DNA from: Myxococcales bacterium
GTDB taxonomy: Bacteria; Myxococcota_A; Polyangia; Polyangiales; Houyiibacteriaceae
Assembly: GCA_029861865.1 (NCBI GenBank)
Contig: JAOTYL010000011.1
Coordinates: 1 to 64,000 of the forward strand
Length of the DNA: 64,000 nucleotides
Direction of reading: 5' to 3'
In this document: positions 45,576-54,199 of the stretch, piece after piece
Numbering within the stretch: position 1 is the first letter of the stretch
Layout: the number at the start of each line of letters is the position of its first letter
Made by a program: the position numbers and the translations under genes
The notes under the pieces: generated by a model
The model's input: the letters and a program-made list of their open reading frames with translations, nothing else
What the model was told of the DNA's origin: nothing
Databases searched by the model: none

Positions 45576-46742
45576 TCAACTGCCGGCGCAGAAGTGTTCG
45601 TAGTCGATGTACTCGGTGATCGTGGGGTGATCACCGCATACCGGGCACTCCTTGTTGCGCCGGAGCTTGAAGGTTCGGAAAGTCATCCCGAGCGAGTCGT
45701 ATTGGAGCAAGCGACCGACGAGCGGGTCGCCGCGTTCGAGGACGATCTTCACCGCCTCGGTGGCCTGAAGCGTTCCGATGGCGCCCGGCAGGACACCGAG
45801 CACGCCCGCCTCGGCGCACGAAGGAGCGAGGTGCGGAGGCGGGGGCTCGGGGTATAAGCAACGGTAGCAAGGGCCGTGGTGAGGCCAGAAGGTGGTCACC
45901 TGACCGTCGAATCTGAAGATCGAACCGTGGACCACTGGGATGTCTTTCCATACACTCGCGTCGTTGACCAAATAGCGTGTCGCAAAGTTATCGAGGCCGT
46001 CGACGATGACGTCCCAATCCTGGTCGAAAATGCGATCGACGTTTTGGCGGGTGAGCCGCTCGTTGAAGGGGATCACGTTGACGTCGGGGTTGAGGTTCTT
46101 GATCGTCCGCATTCCACTTTCGACCTTGGACTCCCCTACCCGATCGAGGCCGTGTAAGACCTGACGTTGGAGGTTCGACTCGTCGACGACATCGCCATCG
46201 ACGAGGCCGATCGTGCCGACGCCGGCCGCTGCAAGATACAGCGCCGCAGGCGATCCAAGACCGCCGGCCCCAAGCAACAGAACGCGGCCTTGAAGGAGCT
46301 TGGCCTGACCCTGCTCGCCGACTTCCGGTAGCAAGAGGTGTCGCGAGTAGCGATTGAGCTGTGCATCGGTAAAGGCAAACGGTTGCGTCGTCGGGAAGCC
46401 CTGATCCTTCCACTGTGTGAAACCAGGGTTCGCGGACTCGACGCTGGTGTACCCGAGATCCTGCAGCGCCTTGGCGGCAAACGCGGAACGGATGCCCGCA
46501 GCACAGATGGTGACGATCTTCGCATCCTTGTCGGGTAGCCGAGACCCGACTTGCATTTCGAGAAAACCCCGGGGGATGTGTACCGCCCCCGGGACGTGTC
46601 CCTGTCGCCACTCGTCCTTTTCACGGACGTCGACGAGGATCAGATCCTCACCCGCGTCGAGGCGCTCTTTCAGGTCCTCGAGAGAGACCTGCCGGATGGC
46701 AGCCTTGACCTCCTGAAGCAGGTCCGCGTATGTTTTCGCCAT
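45576..46742 (-). CDS. moeB: Rhodanese-MoeB/ThiF sulfur-carrier adenylyltransferase fusion
   Basis: MoeB/ThiF enzymes adenylate the C-terminal Gly of MoaD or ThiS for sulfur transfer. Here an N-terminal rhodanese domain (about 20-110; ILVDVREKDEWRQGHVPGAV, with the active-site Cys in TICAAGIRSA) precedes the E1-like domain (VLLLGAGGLGSPAALYLAAA, then GVGTIGLVDGDVVDESNLQR). Zinc ligands are CYRC and CPVC. In human MOCS3 the rhodanese is C-terminal; N-terminal fusions are less common. The Cys could supply persulfide directly. ATG at 46742, a TTG nine bases further upstream is less likely. No moaD/thiS is adjacent. Confidence 0.9.
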   Translation of the reverse strand: MAKTYADLLQEVKAAIRQVSLEDLKERLDAGEDLILVDVREKDEWRQGHVPGAVHIPRGFLEMQVGSRLPDKDAKIVTICAAGIRSAFAAKALQDLGYTSVESANPGFTQWKDQGFPTTQPFAFTDAQLNRYSRHLLLPEVGEQGQAKLLQGRVLLLGAGGLGSPAALYLAAAGVGTIGLVDGDVVDESNLQRQVLHGLDRVGESKVESGMRTIKNLNPDVNVIPFNERLTRQNVDRIFDQDWDVIVDGLDNFATRYLVNDASVWKDIPVVHGSIFRFDGQVTTFWPHHGPCYRCLYPEPPPPHLAPSCAEAGVLGVLPGAIGTLQATEAVKIVLERGDPLVGRLLQYDSLGMTFRTFKLRRNKECPVCGDHPTITEYIDYEHFCAGS

Positions 46743-46853
46743 GCCCGCCAATATGTAACTTTGGGGAGATTCGTCAAGGCTCCCGGGCCCTTAGCCCATA
46801 TCTTATGGTTTTCACATCGGTTTTGTCGGGTATTTTGGCGCGGGGCCTCAAAC

Positions 46854-47372
46854 CTAGGCGGCCGACCGTCCGAGCCCTTGCTTGGCGGCGTAGCCCTCGA
46901 GCGCCCCCCTGAGCCGCTTTCGACCCCGGTGGAGCCGCGACATCACGGTCCCGACGGGGCAGTCGAGACGCGCCGCGGCGGCCTGATAAGACAGCTCTCC
47001 GAGGTCGACCAGCTCGACGGCCTTTCGGAACTCGGGTTGCAGCGCGCCAAGCGCGGCAACGACCTCGTCGCCAAAGCCCTCGTGCGGCGGACGCACGCTT
47101 TTGTAGGACAGACCACGAATCTCTTCGAGAGCTTGGCGCTCGCGCTTTCTTTTTCGGTAGTGGTTGATGTAGGTGTTGAAAAGGATGCGGTGGGTCCACG
47201 CGCGTGCGTTGGTGCCGGGCTGAAAGCTCGAACGCGACTGCCAGGCGCGGGTCAGGGTCTCTTGCACGAGGTCGTCCGCAAGGGCGGTGCTACGAGCCAA
47301 TCGCAGAGCGGTGCGGGATAGCTCGGGCACGCAGGGAAGGATTTCTTGGGTGTACTGTTGCTCGGTTTGCAT
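46854..47372 (-). CDS. ECF-type RNA polymerase sigma factor
   Basis: A 172-residue sigma-70 family protein. Region 2 has RLARSTALADDLVQETLTRA and NARAWTHRILFNTYINHYRK; region 4 has LGELSYQAAAARLDCPVGTV and MSRLHRGRKRLRGALEGY. The RHLIPHRL-type C-terminal extension of larger ECF groups is absent. No anti-sigma factor gene lies on either side, so how it is controlled is unknown. The ATG at 47372 removes 27 codons of unsupported sequence. An inverted repeat lies at 47476-47495 upstream. Confidence 0.9.
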   Translation of the reverse strand: MQTEQQYTQEILPCVPELSRTALRLARSTALADDLVQETLTRAWQSRSSFQPGTNARAWTHRILFNTYINHYRKRKRERQALEEIRGLSYKSVRPPHEGFGDEVVAALGALQPEFRKAVELVDLGELSYQAAAARLDCPVGTVMSRLHRGRKRLRGALEGYAAKQGLGRSAA

Positions 47373-47475
47373 GGATTTGGTCTCCACACCGACTTCAATG
47401 CAACGGGGATGCCATACACAAAACCTAGCGTTTTGGGGCTCGAAAACGGTCAAGGGCCGTCAGCTTGTCCCCGGA

Positions 47476-47495
47476 TTGACACAGTGTCGTGTCAA
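47476..47495. promoter_or_regulatory. TTGACAC inverted repeat upstream of the ECF sigma gene
   Basis: TTGACAC and its exact complement GTGTCAA are separated by 6 bp, 104-124 bp upstream of the sigma-factor ATG and just past the NAD(P)HX gene stop codon. It is a good candidate operator for a dimeric regulator, and the TTGACA could also serve as a -35 element on either strand. No regulator is assigned. Confidence 0.35.
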
Positions 47496-47509
47496 GCTGT
47501 CGCCGTGAT

Positions 47510-49045
47510 TCAGCGCGATCGCTCGAGGACGACCGGCACCGCGTCGGCAACCTCGGATGCGATGAGACCTCGATCTCCGATGGCGGCTTCGCTTCCCGCG
47601 AGCGCATGAAGAAGCGCACCCGCGATCGCAGCGTCGAGCGGCTGAAGCGTCATCGAGAGCGCTCCCACCACGCCGCTGAGCACGTCACCAGTGCCTGCTA
47701 CGCCGAGGGCCGGGGTGCCTTCGCCGCAAACGCGAAGCTCGTTGGTGGTGCCCACGATGCTACGCGCACCTTTCAGAATCACGACCTGCCCCGAAAGCTC
47801 CGCTATCGCGGTGCTGGCGGCATAGCGGTCGGCCTGGACGTCGGCGCTAGCTCGCGTCAACAGCCGGCCCGCTTCACCGGGGTGCGGCGTGAGAATCCGA
47901 GGCGCTGCGGCGGCGCGAAGCGACTCGACGCCCTCCTCCGCCATGTTGGTGAGCGCGTCCGCATCGATAACGGTGGGCACCGGAGCATGGAGAGCGAAGG
48001 CGCGCGTCCACGCTTTACCGATTTCGTCGAGCCCCAAACCGGGCCCCAACACGACCCCTCGCTTGCCTTCACAAAGCGACTCCACCGCGGCCTTGCTTGC
48101 ATTTGCCGGGAGCTCAGTGGTCATCAGCTCGATCACCTTTTGCTCGAGCGCGGTTCGCGCATCGGCTCTTGCTCCGATCGTGACCAAGCCCGCACCCGCA
48201 CGAAACGCGGCGCGCCCCGCAAGGACCGCCGCGCCCGTCTTTCCCGGAGCACCTCCAATCACGAGTAGGTGTCCGTTCGTCCCTTTGTGTGCGTCGCCTG
48301 CGCGCGGTGCGATCAACGCGCCTAGGTCGTCTGCGCCCCAGACGCTTGCCCGGCCCGCACTCGCGACCGGGATTCCGATGTCTGCTACGCGAATCTCCCC
48401 GGCGTGCGCGACGCCCGGGTACTGATGAAGCCCCCGTTTGAGACCAGCAAAGGTGACTGTGAGCTCGGCATGCGGCGCGACTCCGAGGATGCCACCGGTG
48501 TCCGCATTGAGGCCGCTCGGAAGATCGAGCGAAACGACGGGGGCTGAGGCCGCGTCGATCGCACTGATCGCTTCGGCATAGCCGCCCTCGACAGGTCGAT
48601 CGAGACCGGTCCCGAATAGCCCGTCCACGATGAGGCTCGCGTCGGACAAGAGCGTGGTCAAACCGCCAGCCTGGTCGGCCGAAAGCTCTGTCGCATCGAT
48701 AGACAGTTTCCGGAGGAGCGCCCAATTCGTTTTCGCATCGCCCTTCAGCCGTGACGCTTGCCCGATCAGCACCGCTGAAGGCGTGTGCCCGAGCAGGCTG
48801 AGTCGGCGCGCGATCACCCAAGCGTCACCGCCGTTCTGCCCGGGGCCCCCAACGAGGACGACCCGCCCCAGCCGGTCCCCGAATCGATCGAGGATCGCAT
48901 CCGTCGCGCCCCGCCCGGCGTTCTCCATCAACACGAGACTCACGAGCCCGAGGTCTTTGATCGCCCCACGATCGACTTCGCGCGACTCTTGCCGGTTGAA
49001 AAGCCAGTGCACGGGCCGATTATGCCCCGAAACCGAGTTTGACAC
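47510..49045 (-). CDS. nnr: Bifunctional NAD(P)HX epimerase / ADP-dependent dehydratase
   Basis: Repairs hydrated NAD(P)H. The N-terminal epimerase domain (1-215) has MENAGRGATDAILDRF and VVLVGGPGQNGGDAWVIARR. The C-terminal dehydratase (225-505) belongs to the ribokinase-like NnrD family: GHLLVIGGAPGKTGAAVLA, ILTPHPGEAGRLLTR and GVAGTGDVLSGVVGALS. This fused order is the bacterial Nnr. Start GTG at 49045 gives 511 residues; a GTG at 49012 (VHWLFNRQESREVD) is a plausible shorter start, as the domain begins there. Confidence 0.94.
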   Translation of the reverse strand: MSNSVSGHNRPVHWLFNRQESREVDRGAIKDLGLVSLVLMENAGRGATDAILDRFGDRLGRVVLVGGPGQNGGDAWVIARRLSLLGHTPSAVLIGQASRLKGDAKTNWALLRKLSIDATELSADQAGGLTTLLSDASLIVDGLFGTGLDRPVEGGYAEAISAIDAASAPVVSLDLPSGLNADTGGILGVAPHAELTVTFAGLKRGLHQYPGVAHAGEIRVADIGIPVASAGRASVWGADDLGALIAPRAGDAHKGTNGHLLVIGGAPGKTGAAVLAGRAAFRAGAGLVTIGARADARTALEQKVIELMTTELPANASKAAVESLCEGKRGVVLGPGLGLDEIGKAWTRAFALHAPVPTVIDADALTNMAEEGVESLRAAAAPRILTPHPGEAGRLLTRASADVQADRYAASTAIAELSGQVVILKGARSIVGTTNELRVCGEGTPALGVAGTGDVLSGVVGALSMTLQPLDAAIAGALLHALAGSEAAIGDRGLIASEVADAVPVVLERSR

Positions 49046-49233
49046 ACCAAACGCGCCAACCCGAGCAACCCTTGGAGCCGGGCTCCGCCCCGCGGACCAA
49101 TCGTGCGATTGCTCACCCGGCGCGCAAAATCTTCACTTTGTCGGTGAGCTCGACGGCTTGCCCCAAAGCTGGCGCCAACGTTAAGTTGCTGCTTACATAT
49201 CTAGACACGATATCGAAGCCTAGGGAGTCACAG

Positions 49234-50154
49234 ATGAGCGCCATATTGGTCGACCCGAAACTGAGTGACGAAGAACGCCGCCGAGCCCTGTACTCCGGCG
49301 ACACCGTCATGTTTACGCCCCGTAAGAGCGTCAAAGCGCTTTGCGACTTGGCCTGGGAGTTGATCGAAGAAGCATTTCACCCGATCGATCCCCAACGAGC
49401 GCAGTTCGAGATGCCCGTCGAGGAGTTCGTCGACATCATCGCGCCGCTCAAGCCTCGGTTTACTCATCATGCCCGGGCCAAAGACCTCATGCGGAATCTG
49501 CTCGAAGACCTCGACTGCGATCCGGAGAACACCTATTTCGACGTTCCAAAGCTCAGGATCGTGACGCACGGAGGTTACCTGACGGCTGGCGTCGGCTACG
49601 CCTACAAGAAGCACCGCGACATCTGGTATGCGTGTCCGCCCTGCCAGATCAACTGGTGGACTCCGATTACCGAGATTGAAGAGCGATGCGGGCTCGTCCT
49701 TCATCCCGCCTATTTCGATCAACCCGTGAAGAACAATTCGAACCAGTTCGACGCTTACCAATGGAACGCCGACGGGCGCAAGAACGCCGCAACCTTCATT
49801 CATGAAGATCCTCGACCGCATCCACACCTTCAAGAGGCGCGTGACCTCGACCGGCAGGTCATCGTCGGTCAACCGGGCTCGTTGATTCTCTTTTCGGCGC
49901 AACAGCTCCATGCGACCATTCCGAATGACTCGGGGCGCACGCGCTTCAGCATCGATTTTCGCACGGTGAATCGAGACGACATCCTTGAGCACGCAGGCGC
50001 GAGGGTCATCGACTCGTCCGCGACCGGCACCACGCTCCGCGACTTCCTGCGCGCGACCGACCACCAGCAATTCGAGCCCGAAGTGGTCGCAACCTACGAA
50101 ACAGGCGAAGCACCGGCCGGTGGTGTGCTGGTCTTCGACCCAAACGCCCAGTAG
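49234..50154 (+). CDS. Fe(II)/2-oxoglutarate-type oxygenase
   Basis: A 306-residue protein with possible iron ligands His127-x-Asp129 (KKHRDIWY), a distal His226 (QLHATIP) and Arg235 or 237 (GRTRFSIDF), the jelly-roll 2OG-oxygenase pattern. Substrates are unknown; proteins of this kind often hydroxylate or desaturate sugars, lipids or amino acids in biosynthetic loci. The start at 49234 has TAGGGAG seven bases upstream; the frame open from 49039 overlaps the neighbouring gene and has poor features. It opens the glycan locus in the opposite direction to the phosphatase gene. Confidence 0.75.
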   Translation: MSAILVDPKLSDEERRRALYSGDTVMFTPRKSVKALCDLAWELIEEAFHPIDPQRAQFEMPVEEFVDIIAPLKPRFTHHARAKDLMRNLLEDLDCDPENTYFDVPKLRIVTHGGYLTAGVGYAYKKHRDIWYACPPCQINWWTPITEIEERCGLVLHPAYFDQPVKNNSNQFDAYQWNADGRKNAATFIHEDPRPHPHLQEARDLDRQVIVGQPGSLILFSAQQLHATIPNDSGRTRFSIDFRTVNRDDILEHAGARVIDSSATGTTLRDFLRATDHQQFEPEVVATYETGEAPAGGVLVFDPNAQ

Positions 50155-50165
50155 CACCGCCCCGG

Positions 50166-50966
50166 CTAACCAGGGATTTTGCGGCGGGCCTCCCGAATCA
50201 GCTTGAGCACCGACTCGTGTAGCACCCCGTTCGTTGCCACCAGGGCGCCGGAGCGTGGGTCAGCGGGTGACCCATCGTAGCTCGACAGGGTACCACCCGC
50301 CTCGGAGACGATCAGAGCCCCAGCGCAGATGTCCCAGGGCTTCAAAGCACGCTCCCAATACACATCGAACGTTCCGTCCCCCACCAAGGCGAGGTCGAGC
50401 GCAGCCGAGCCGCAACGTCGGACACCACGAGCGTGGCGGAGGAACAGGGCTAGCTCGGCCTCGTTCGTATCCCGCGTGTTTGCGACGTTCCCGGGGAAGC
50501 CCGTCGTGCAGAGCGCTTCATCGAGAGTCGACCGTTCGGAGACGACACACCGGTGGCCGTCGCGAAACGCGCCCGCGCCCTTGGCCGCTTTCCACGTATT
50601 CCCGAGCGCCGGCGCATGAACGACACCTACCAGGCCCTCGGCCTCCCGGTAGAGACCGATCGAGATGCCAAAGTATGGATGCCCATGGGCGAAGTTGACC
50701 GTCCCGTCGATCGGATCGATGTACCACACCATCTCACCTTCGCCGGTCGCTTCCCCTTCTTCGCCGACGATCCGGTGCTCCGGAAACGCAGCCTCGATGC
50801 GCTCTCGAATCAAGCGCTCGCTCGCGAGGTCGAATTCGGTGACCAAGTCGAACCGCCCTTTTCGAGACACCCGGGCGCTCAAGCGAAAGCCCTCCATGAT
50901 GAGCGCACCCGCCTCCAACGCGGCCCGCTCTGCGACCTCTAGAGCGTGTTGCCAATCGTCGGGCAT
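50166..50966 (-). CDS. Inositol monophosphatase-family phosphatase
   Basis: A 266-residue Mg2+-dependent phosphatase. Metal-binding motifs are VGEEGEATGEGE, WYIDPIDGTVNFAHGHPYFG and the C-terminal PWDICAGALIVSEAGGTLS. This family includes SuhB, histidinol phosphatase and nucleotidase-like enzymes, which cannot be separated by sequence alone. The gene is 18 bp downstream of the SDR gene in the same direction, hinting at sugar-phosphate dephosphorylation in the glycan locus. Confidence 0.92.
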   Translation of the reverse strand: MPDDWQHALEVAERAALEAGALIMEGFRLSARVSRKGRFDLVTEFDLASERLIRERIEAAFPEHRIVGEEGEATGEGEMVWYIDPIDGTVNFAHGHPYFGISIGLYREAEGLVGVVHAPALGNTWKAAKGAGAFRDGHRCVVSERSTLDEALCTTGFPGNVANTRDTNEAELALFLRHARGVRRCGSAALDLALVGDGTFDVYWERALKPWDICAGALIVSEAGGTLSSYDGSPADPRSGALVATNGVLHESVLKLIREARRKIPG

Positions 50967-50983
50967 GTGTCTCTCGCGGGGGC

Positions 50984-52012
50984 TCAGCTCACCCAGCGTA
51001 GCGTCGAATCGAGGGCGCCGCGATCGAGAAGGCCCTGCACGGTCTTGAGCCTATAGTACCGCGGCCCTAGGAATTCATCTTCGGTCAGCTCGGCCTTCGT
51101 ATAAGCCTCGTAAAGCTCCTCGATGCCAGCGCGGAGGGTCCATTTCGGCGTGAAGCCCGGCAGCTTCGTTTCGATTTTCGTAAAATCCACGCGGTAGTTG
51201 CGAATGTCCGCCGACGCTCCCTCCGCAAACGCAACTTCGCAGTTGGGCACGACTTCGGCGACCATGTTGGCAACGTCTCGAATGCGGTAGTTCTCGCCGT
51301 TCTTTCCGACATTGAATGCTTGGTCATGAATGGCGTCTTTCGGAGCGGCCAACGCAGCGGAGAATGCGCCGATGATGTCTCCTATGTGAACGAGCGGCCG
51401 CCATGGGGTGCCATCGCTCTTGAGGAGGACCTTGCCAGTCGTCACCGCGTAGCCGACGAGGTTGTTGACGACGATGTCGGCTCGCAGGCGGCGCGAGACC
51501 CCATACGCCGTGGCGTTTCGGAAGTACGTCGGCGAAAAGCCGTCATCGCCAAGGCGCGACAGCTCTTGCTCGACCCGAATCTTGGATTCGCCGTAGGGCG
51601 TCACCGGATTGAAGGCCGCGCTTTCGTCGAGGAACCCGTCCGATCCTGCCCCGTATAGGCTGCAAGAAGATGAAAAGAGAAACCGCGAGACGCCCGCCTC
51701 TTTGGCCGCGCGGGCGAGTGCGATCGAACCCTCCAAATTGATATCGTACGTCAAGCTGGGGTTCAGATCGCCGAGTGGGTCGTTCGAGAGGGCCGCCAAA
51801 TGGACCACCGCGTCGAGCCCTTCGAGGTGCTCGGCTCTGACGTCCCTGAAATCGCCGATCGCCAAGACAGGCACCTCGTCGGGGGGTGCGGCGAAGTCAC
51901 ACTCGTTGTAGAGCCCGGTGTCCAAGCCGACGATCTCGTGTCCGGCGGCGCGAAGGACCGGAACCGCTTCTACCCCGATGTAGCCCAGATGGCCCGTGAC
52001 CAATACTCTCAT
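50984..52012 (-). CDS. NAD-dependent nucleotide-sugar epimerase/dehydratase (SDR)
   Basis: A 342-residue extended SDR. The NAD site is MRVLVTGHLGYIGVEAVPVL, followed by VVHLAALSNDPLGDLNP, the catalytic Ser region FSSSCSLYG, and YGESKIRVEQ with the YxxxK pair. Family members catalyse epimerisation, 4,6-dehydration or reduction of nucleotide sugars. Given the CDP-sugar gene next door (divergent, 158 bp), it may act on CDP-4-keto-6-deoxyglucose or a similar intermediate; this is inference. No other CDP-glucose dehydratase (RfbG) gene is seen. Confidence 0.88.
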   Translation of the reverse strand: MRVLVTGHLGYIGVEAVPVLRAAGHEIVGLDTGLYNECDFAAPPDEVPVLAIGDFRDVRAEHLEGLDAVVHLAALSNDPLGDLNPSLTYDINLEGSIALARAAKEAGVSRFLFSSSCSLYGAGSDGFLDESAAFNPVTPYGESKIRVEQELSRLGDDGFSPTYFRNATAYGVSRRLRADIVVNNLVGYAVTTGKVLLKSDGTPWRPLVHIGDIIGAFSAALAAPKDAIHDQAFNVGKNGENYRIRDVANMVAEVVPNCEVAFAEGASADIRNYRVDFTKIETKLPGFTPKWTLRAGIEELYEAYTKAELTEDEFLGPRYYRLKTVQGLLDRGALDSTLRWVS

Positions 52013-52169
52013 AATCCGCTTCTCGCCTCCAAAACAGCCACCAAGCTAGCGGAGGCGAGGGTCGCGCGCAAACGCGTCCAGGCGCTCGAGGATGACTCGC
52101 CCGTTGGTCGTGGACGTTGCGACTATGTTAAGCTTTGGACGACTCCCAACCCCTATCGAGGATGAAAGA

Positions 52170-52946
52170 ATGAAAGCGGTAATTCTGGCTGGCGGTCGCG
52201 GGACCCGGATCAGCGAGGAATCTGGCCTGCGCCCGAAGCCCATGATCGAGATCGGAGGCAAGCCGATCCTTTGGCACATCATGAAGCTCTATTCCACGGC
52301 CGGCGTCAACGACTTCGTGATTTGTCTTGGCTACAAGGGCTACATGATCAAGGAGTACTTCGCGAATTACTTTCTCCATACGTCCGACGTCACGTTCCAC
52401 GTCAAAGACAACAAAATGGAAGTTCATTCGAAGAAGGCCGAGCCATGGCGAGTCACGCTGGTGGACACGGGGGCTGCGACGATGACGGGAGGCCGTATCA
52501 AACGTGTCGCGCGCTATATCGGGGACGAGGATTTCTGCATGACTTACGGCGACGGGGTCAGTGACCTAGACATCCGCAAGTTGGTGGAGTTCCACCGCAA
52601 GCATGGCCGTCCGGCCACTGTGACTGCGGTTCAACCCCAAGGTCGGTTTGGCTCGGTTTGCGTCGAGGGCGAAGATGGGCTGGTCACCGAGTTCCAGGAG
52701 AAGCCCATCGGAGACGGTCGGTGGATCAATGCCGGCTTTTTTGTACTGTCGCCGAAGGTACTCAAGTATGTGGATGACGATGATACGATCTGGGAGCGGG
52801 GGCCGATGGAGGAAATGACCCGAAACGACGAGCTCTCGGCTTTCACGCACGAAGGTTTTTGGCACGCCATGGACACGATGCGCGACAAGGCTCACTTGGA
52901 AGATCTCTGGAGATCTGGAAAAGCGCCTTGGAAAACGTGGAGTTGA
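52170..52946 (+). CDS. rfbF: Glucose-1-phosphate cytidylyltransferase
   Basis: Makes CDP-glucose from CTP and glucose-1-phosphate. The 258-residue protein has MKAVILAGGRGTRISEESGL and RPKPMIEIGGKPILWHIMKL at the N-terminus, typical of RfbF/AscA, and later CMTYGDGVSDLDI, GRFGSVCVEGE and NAGFFVLSPKVLKYVDDDD. The ATG at 52170 has GAGGATGAAAG just upstream; the extension to 52092 adds 26 residues without features. It shows the locus makes CDP-activated sugars for a surface glycan. Confidence 0.94.
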   Translation: MKAVILAGGRGTRISEESGLRPKPMIEIGGKPILWHIMKLYSTAGVNDFVICLGYKGYMIKEYFANYFLHTSDVTFHVKDNKMEVHSKKAEPWRVTLVDTGAATMTGGRIKRVARYIGDEDFCMTYGDGVSDLDIRKLVEFHRKHGRPATVTAVQPQGRFGSVCVEGEDGLVTEFQEKPIGDGRWINAGFFVLSPKVLKYVDDDDTIWERGPMEEMTRNDELSAFTHEGFWHAMDTMRDKAHLEDLWRSGKAPWKTWS

Positions 52947-52966
52947 ACGAGGGAACCGGGCAGCTC

Positions 52967-54199
52967 ATGTCGCCAACCTGTAGACATTGTGATAGCCGGC
53001 TCGAAGTGTCGTTCTGCGACTTGGGGATGTCGCCGCTCGCCAATTCCTATCTGTCCGCCGAACAACTCGACCGAATGGAGCCGTTCTACCCGCTCCACGC
53101 CTATGTGTGTGCCGAGTGTTTCCTGGTTCAGCTCCAGGAGTTCGAAACGCCGGAACAGATCTTCACCGAGTATGCCTATTTCTCATCCTACTCGGACAGT
53201 TGGGTTGCTCATGCCAAGGCGTACGTCGATCAAATGACCGCTCGGTTTGGTTTCGATGACAGTAGCCAGGTGATCGAGATCGCGAGTAACGATGGCTACC
53301 TGCTCCAGTTCTTCAAAGAAAGGGGCGTTCCGGTCCTCGGTATCGAGCCTGCAGCCAACGTGGCGGCTGCCGCTCAAGAAAAGGGCATCGAAACCCTGGT
53401 TCAGTTCTTCAACCCCGAAACCGCCGAATCGCTCGGCCGGCGTGGCATCAAGGCCGATCTGCTCTTGGGCAACAACGTCTTGGCGCACGTGCCAGCGCTC
53501 AATGATTTCGTCCGCGCCATGAAGATCGCGCTAAAGCCCAGTGGAATCATCACGATGGAGTTTCCCCATCTGCTTCAGTTGATGCGTGAAAATCAGTTCG
53601 ACACGATTTACCATGAGCACTTCTCGTACCTGTCTCTAAGCACGGTCGAGCGTGTCTTTGAGAAGTTTGGTCTTCGTGTCTTCGACGTCGATCAGCTTCC
53701 GACGCACGGCGGCTCGCTTCGTATCTATGCGACGCACGTCGAAAACGATGCGCGGCCGGTGGGCGAAAACATCATCGCGCTCAAGAAAGAGGAAGCGGAC
53801 GCGGGTCTCGGGGGTCTCAGTGCGTACACGGCGTTCTCGGATCAAGTCAAAGAAACCAAACGCGCGCTGCTGCGCTTTCTCATCGAGGCGCGCGAAGAGG
53901 GCAAGAGCATCGTTGGCTATGGCGCACCCGCCAAGGGGAACACGTTACTGAACTATTGCGGGATTCGAACCGACTTGGTCGACTACACGGTCGATCGAAG
54001 CCCTCACAAACAAGATCGATTCCTACCCGGGGTGCACCTGCCGATCCACTCCCCGGACAGGATTCGCGAGACGAAGCCCGATTACGTGCTGATCCTTCCC
54101 TGGAACATCAAGGAAGAGGTCATGAAGCAGATGTCTTACATACGCGACTGGGGCGGTCGGTTTGTCGTACCCATCCCCCGGGCCCGAGTGCTGCCGTGA
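52967..54199 (+). CDS. SAM-dependent sugar C-methyltransferase-like protein
   Basis: A 410-residue methyltransferase of the NDP-hexose C-methyltransferase type. Zinc ligands CRHC and CxxC (VCAEC) form the N-terminal zinc-binding domain (CRHCDSRLEVSFCDLGMSPL). The SAM domain has VIEIASNDGYLLQFFKERG. The C-terminal domain (GYGAPAKGNTLLNYCGIRTD) is the usual third domain of this family (TylCIII-like). It starts at 52967, 20 bp past rfbF, and overlaps the aminotransferase gene by 4 bp (GTGA), so it is in one operon with both. It probably adds a methyl branch to a keto sugar. Confidence 0.88.
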   Translation: MSPTCRHCDSRLEVSFCDLGMSPLANSYLSAEQLDRMEPFYPLHAYVCAECFLVQLQEFETPEQIFTEYAYFSSYSDSWVAHAKAYVDQMTARFGFDDSSQVIEIASNDGYLLQFFKERGVPVLGIEPAANVAAAAQEKGIETLVQFFNPETAESLGRRGIKADLLLGNNVLAHVPALNDFVRAMKIALKPSGIITMEFPHLLQLMRENQFDTIYHEHFSYLSLSTVERVFEKFGLRVFDVDQLPTHGGSLRIYATHVENDARPVGENIIALKKEEADAGLGGLSAYTAFSDQVKETKRALLRFLIEAREEGKSIVGYGAPAKGNTLLNYCGIRTDLVDYTVDRSPHKQDRFLPGVHLPIHSPDRIRETKPDYVLILPWNIKEEVMKQMSYIRDWGGRFVVPIPRARVLP

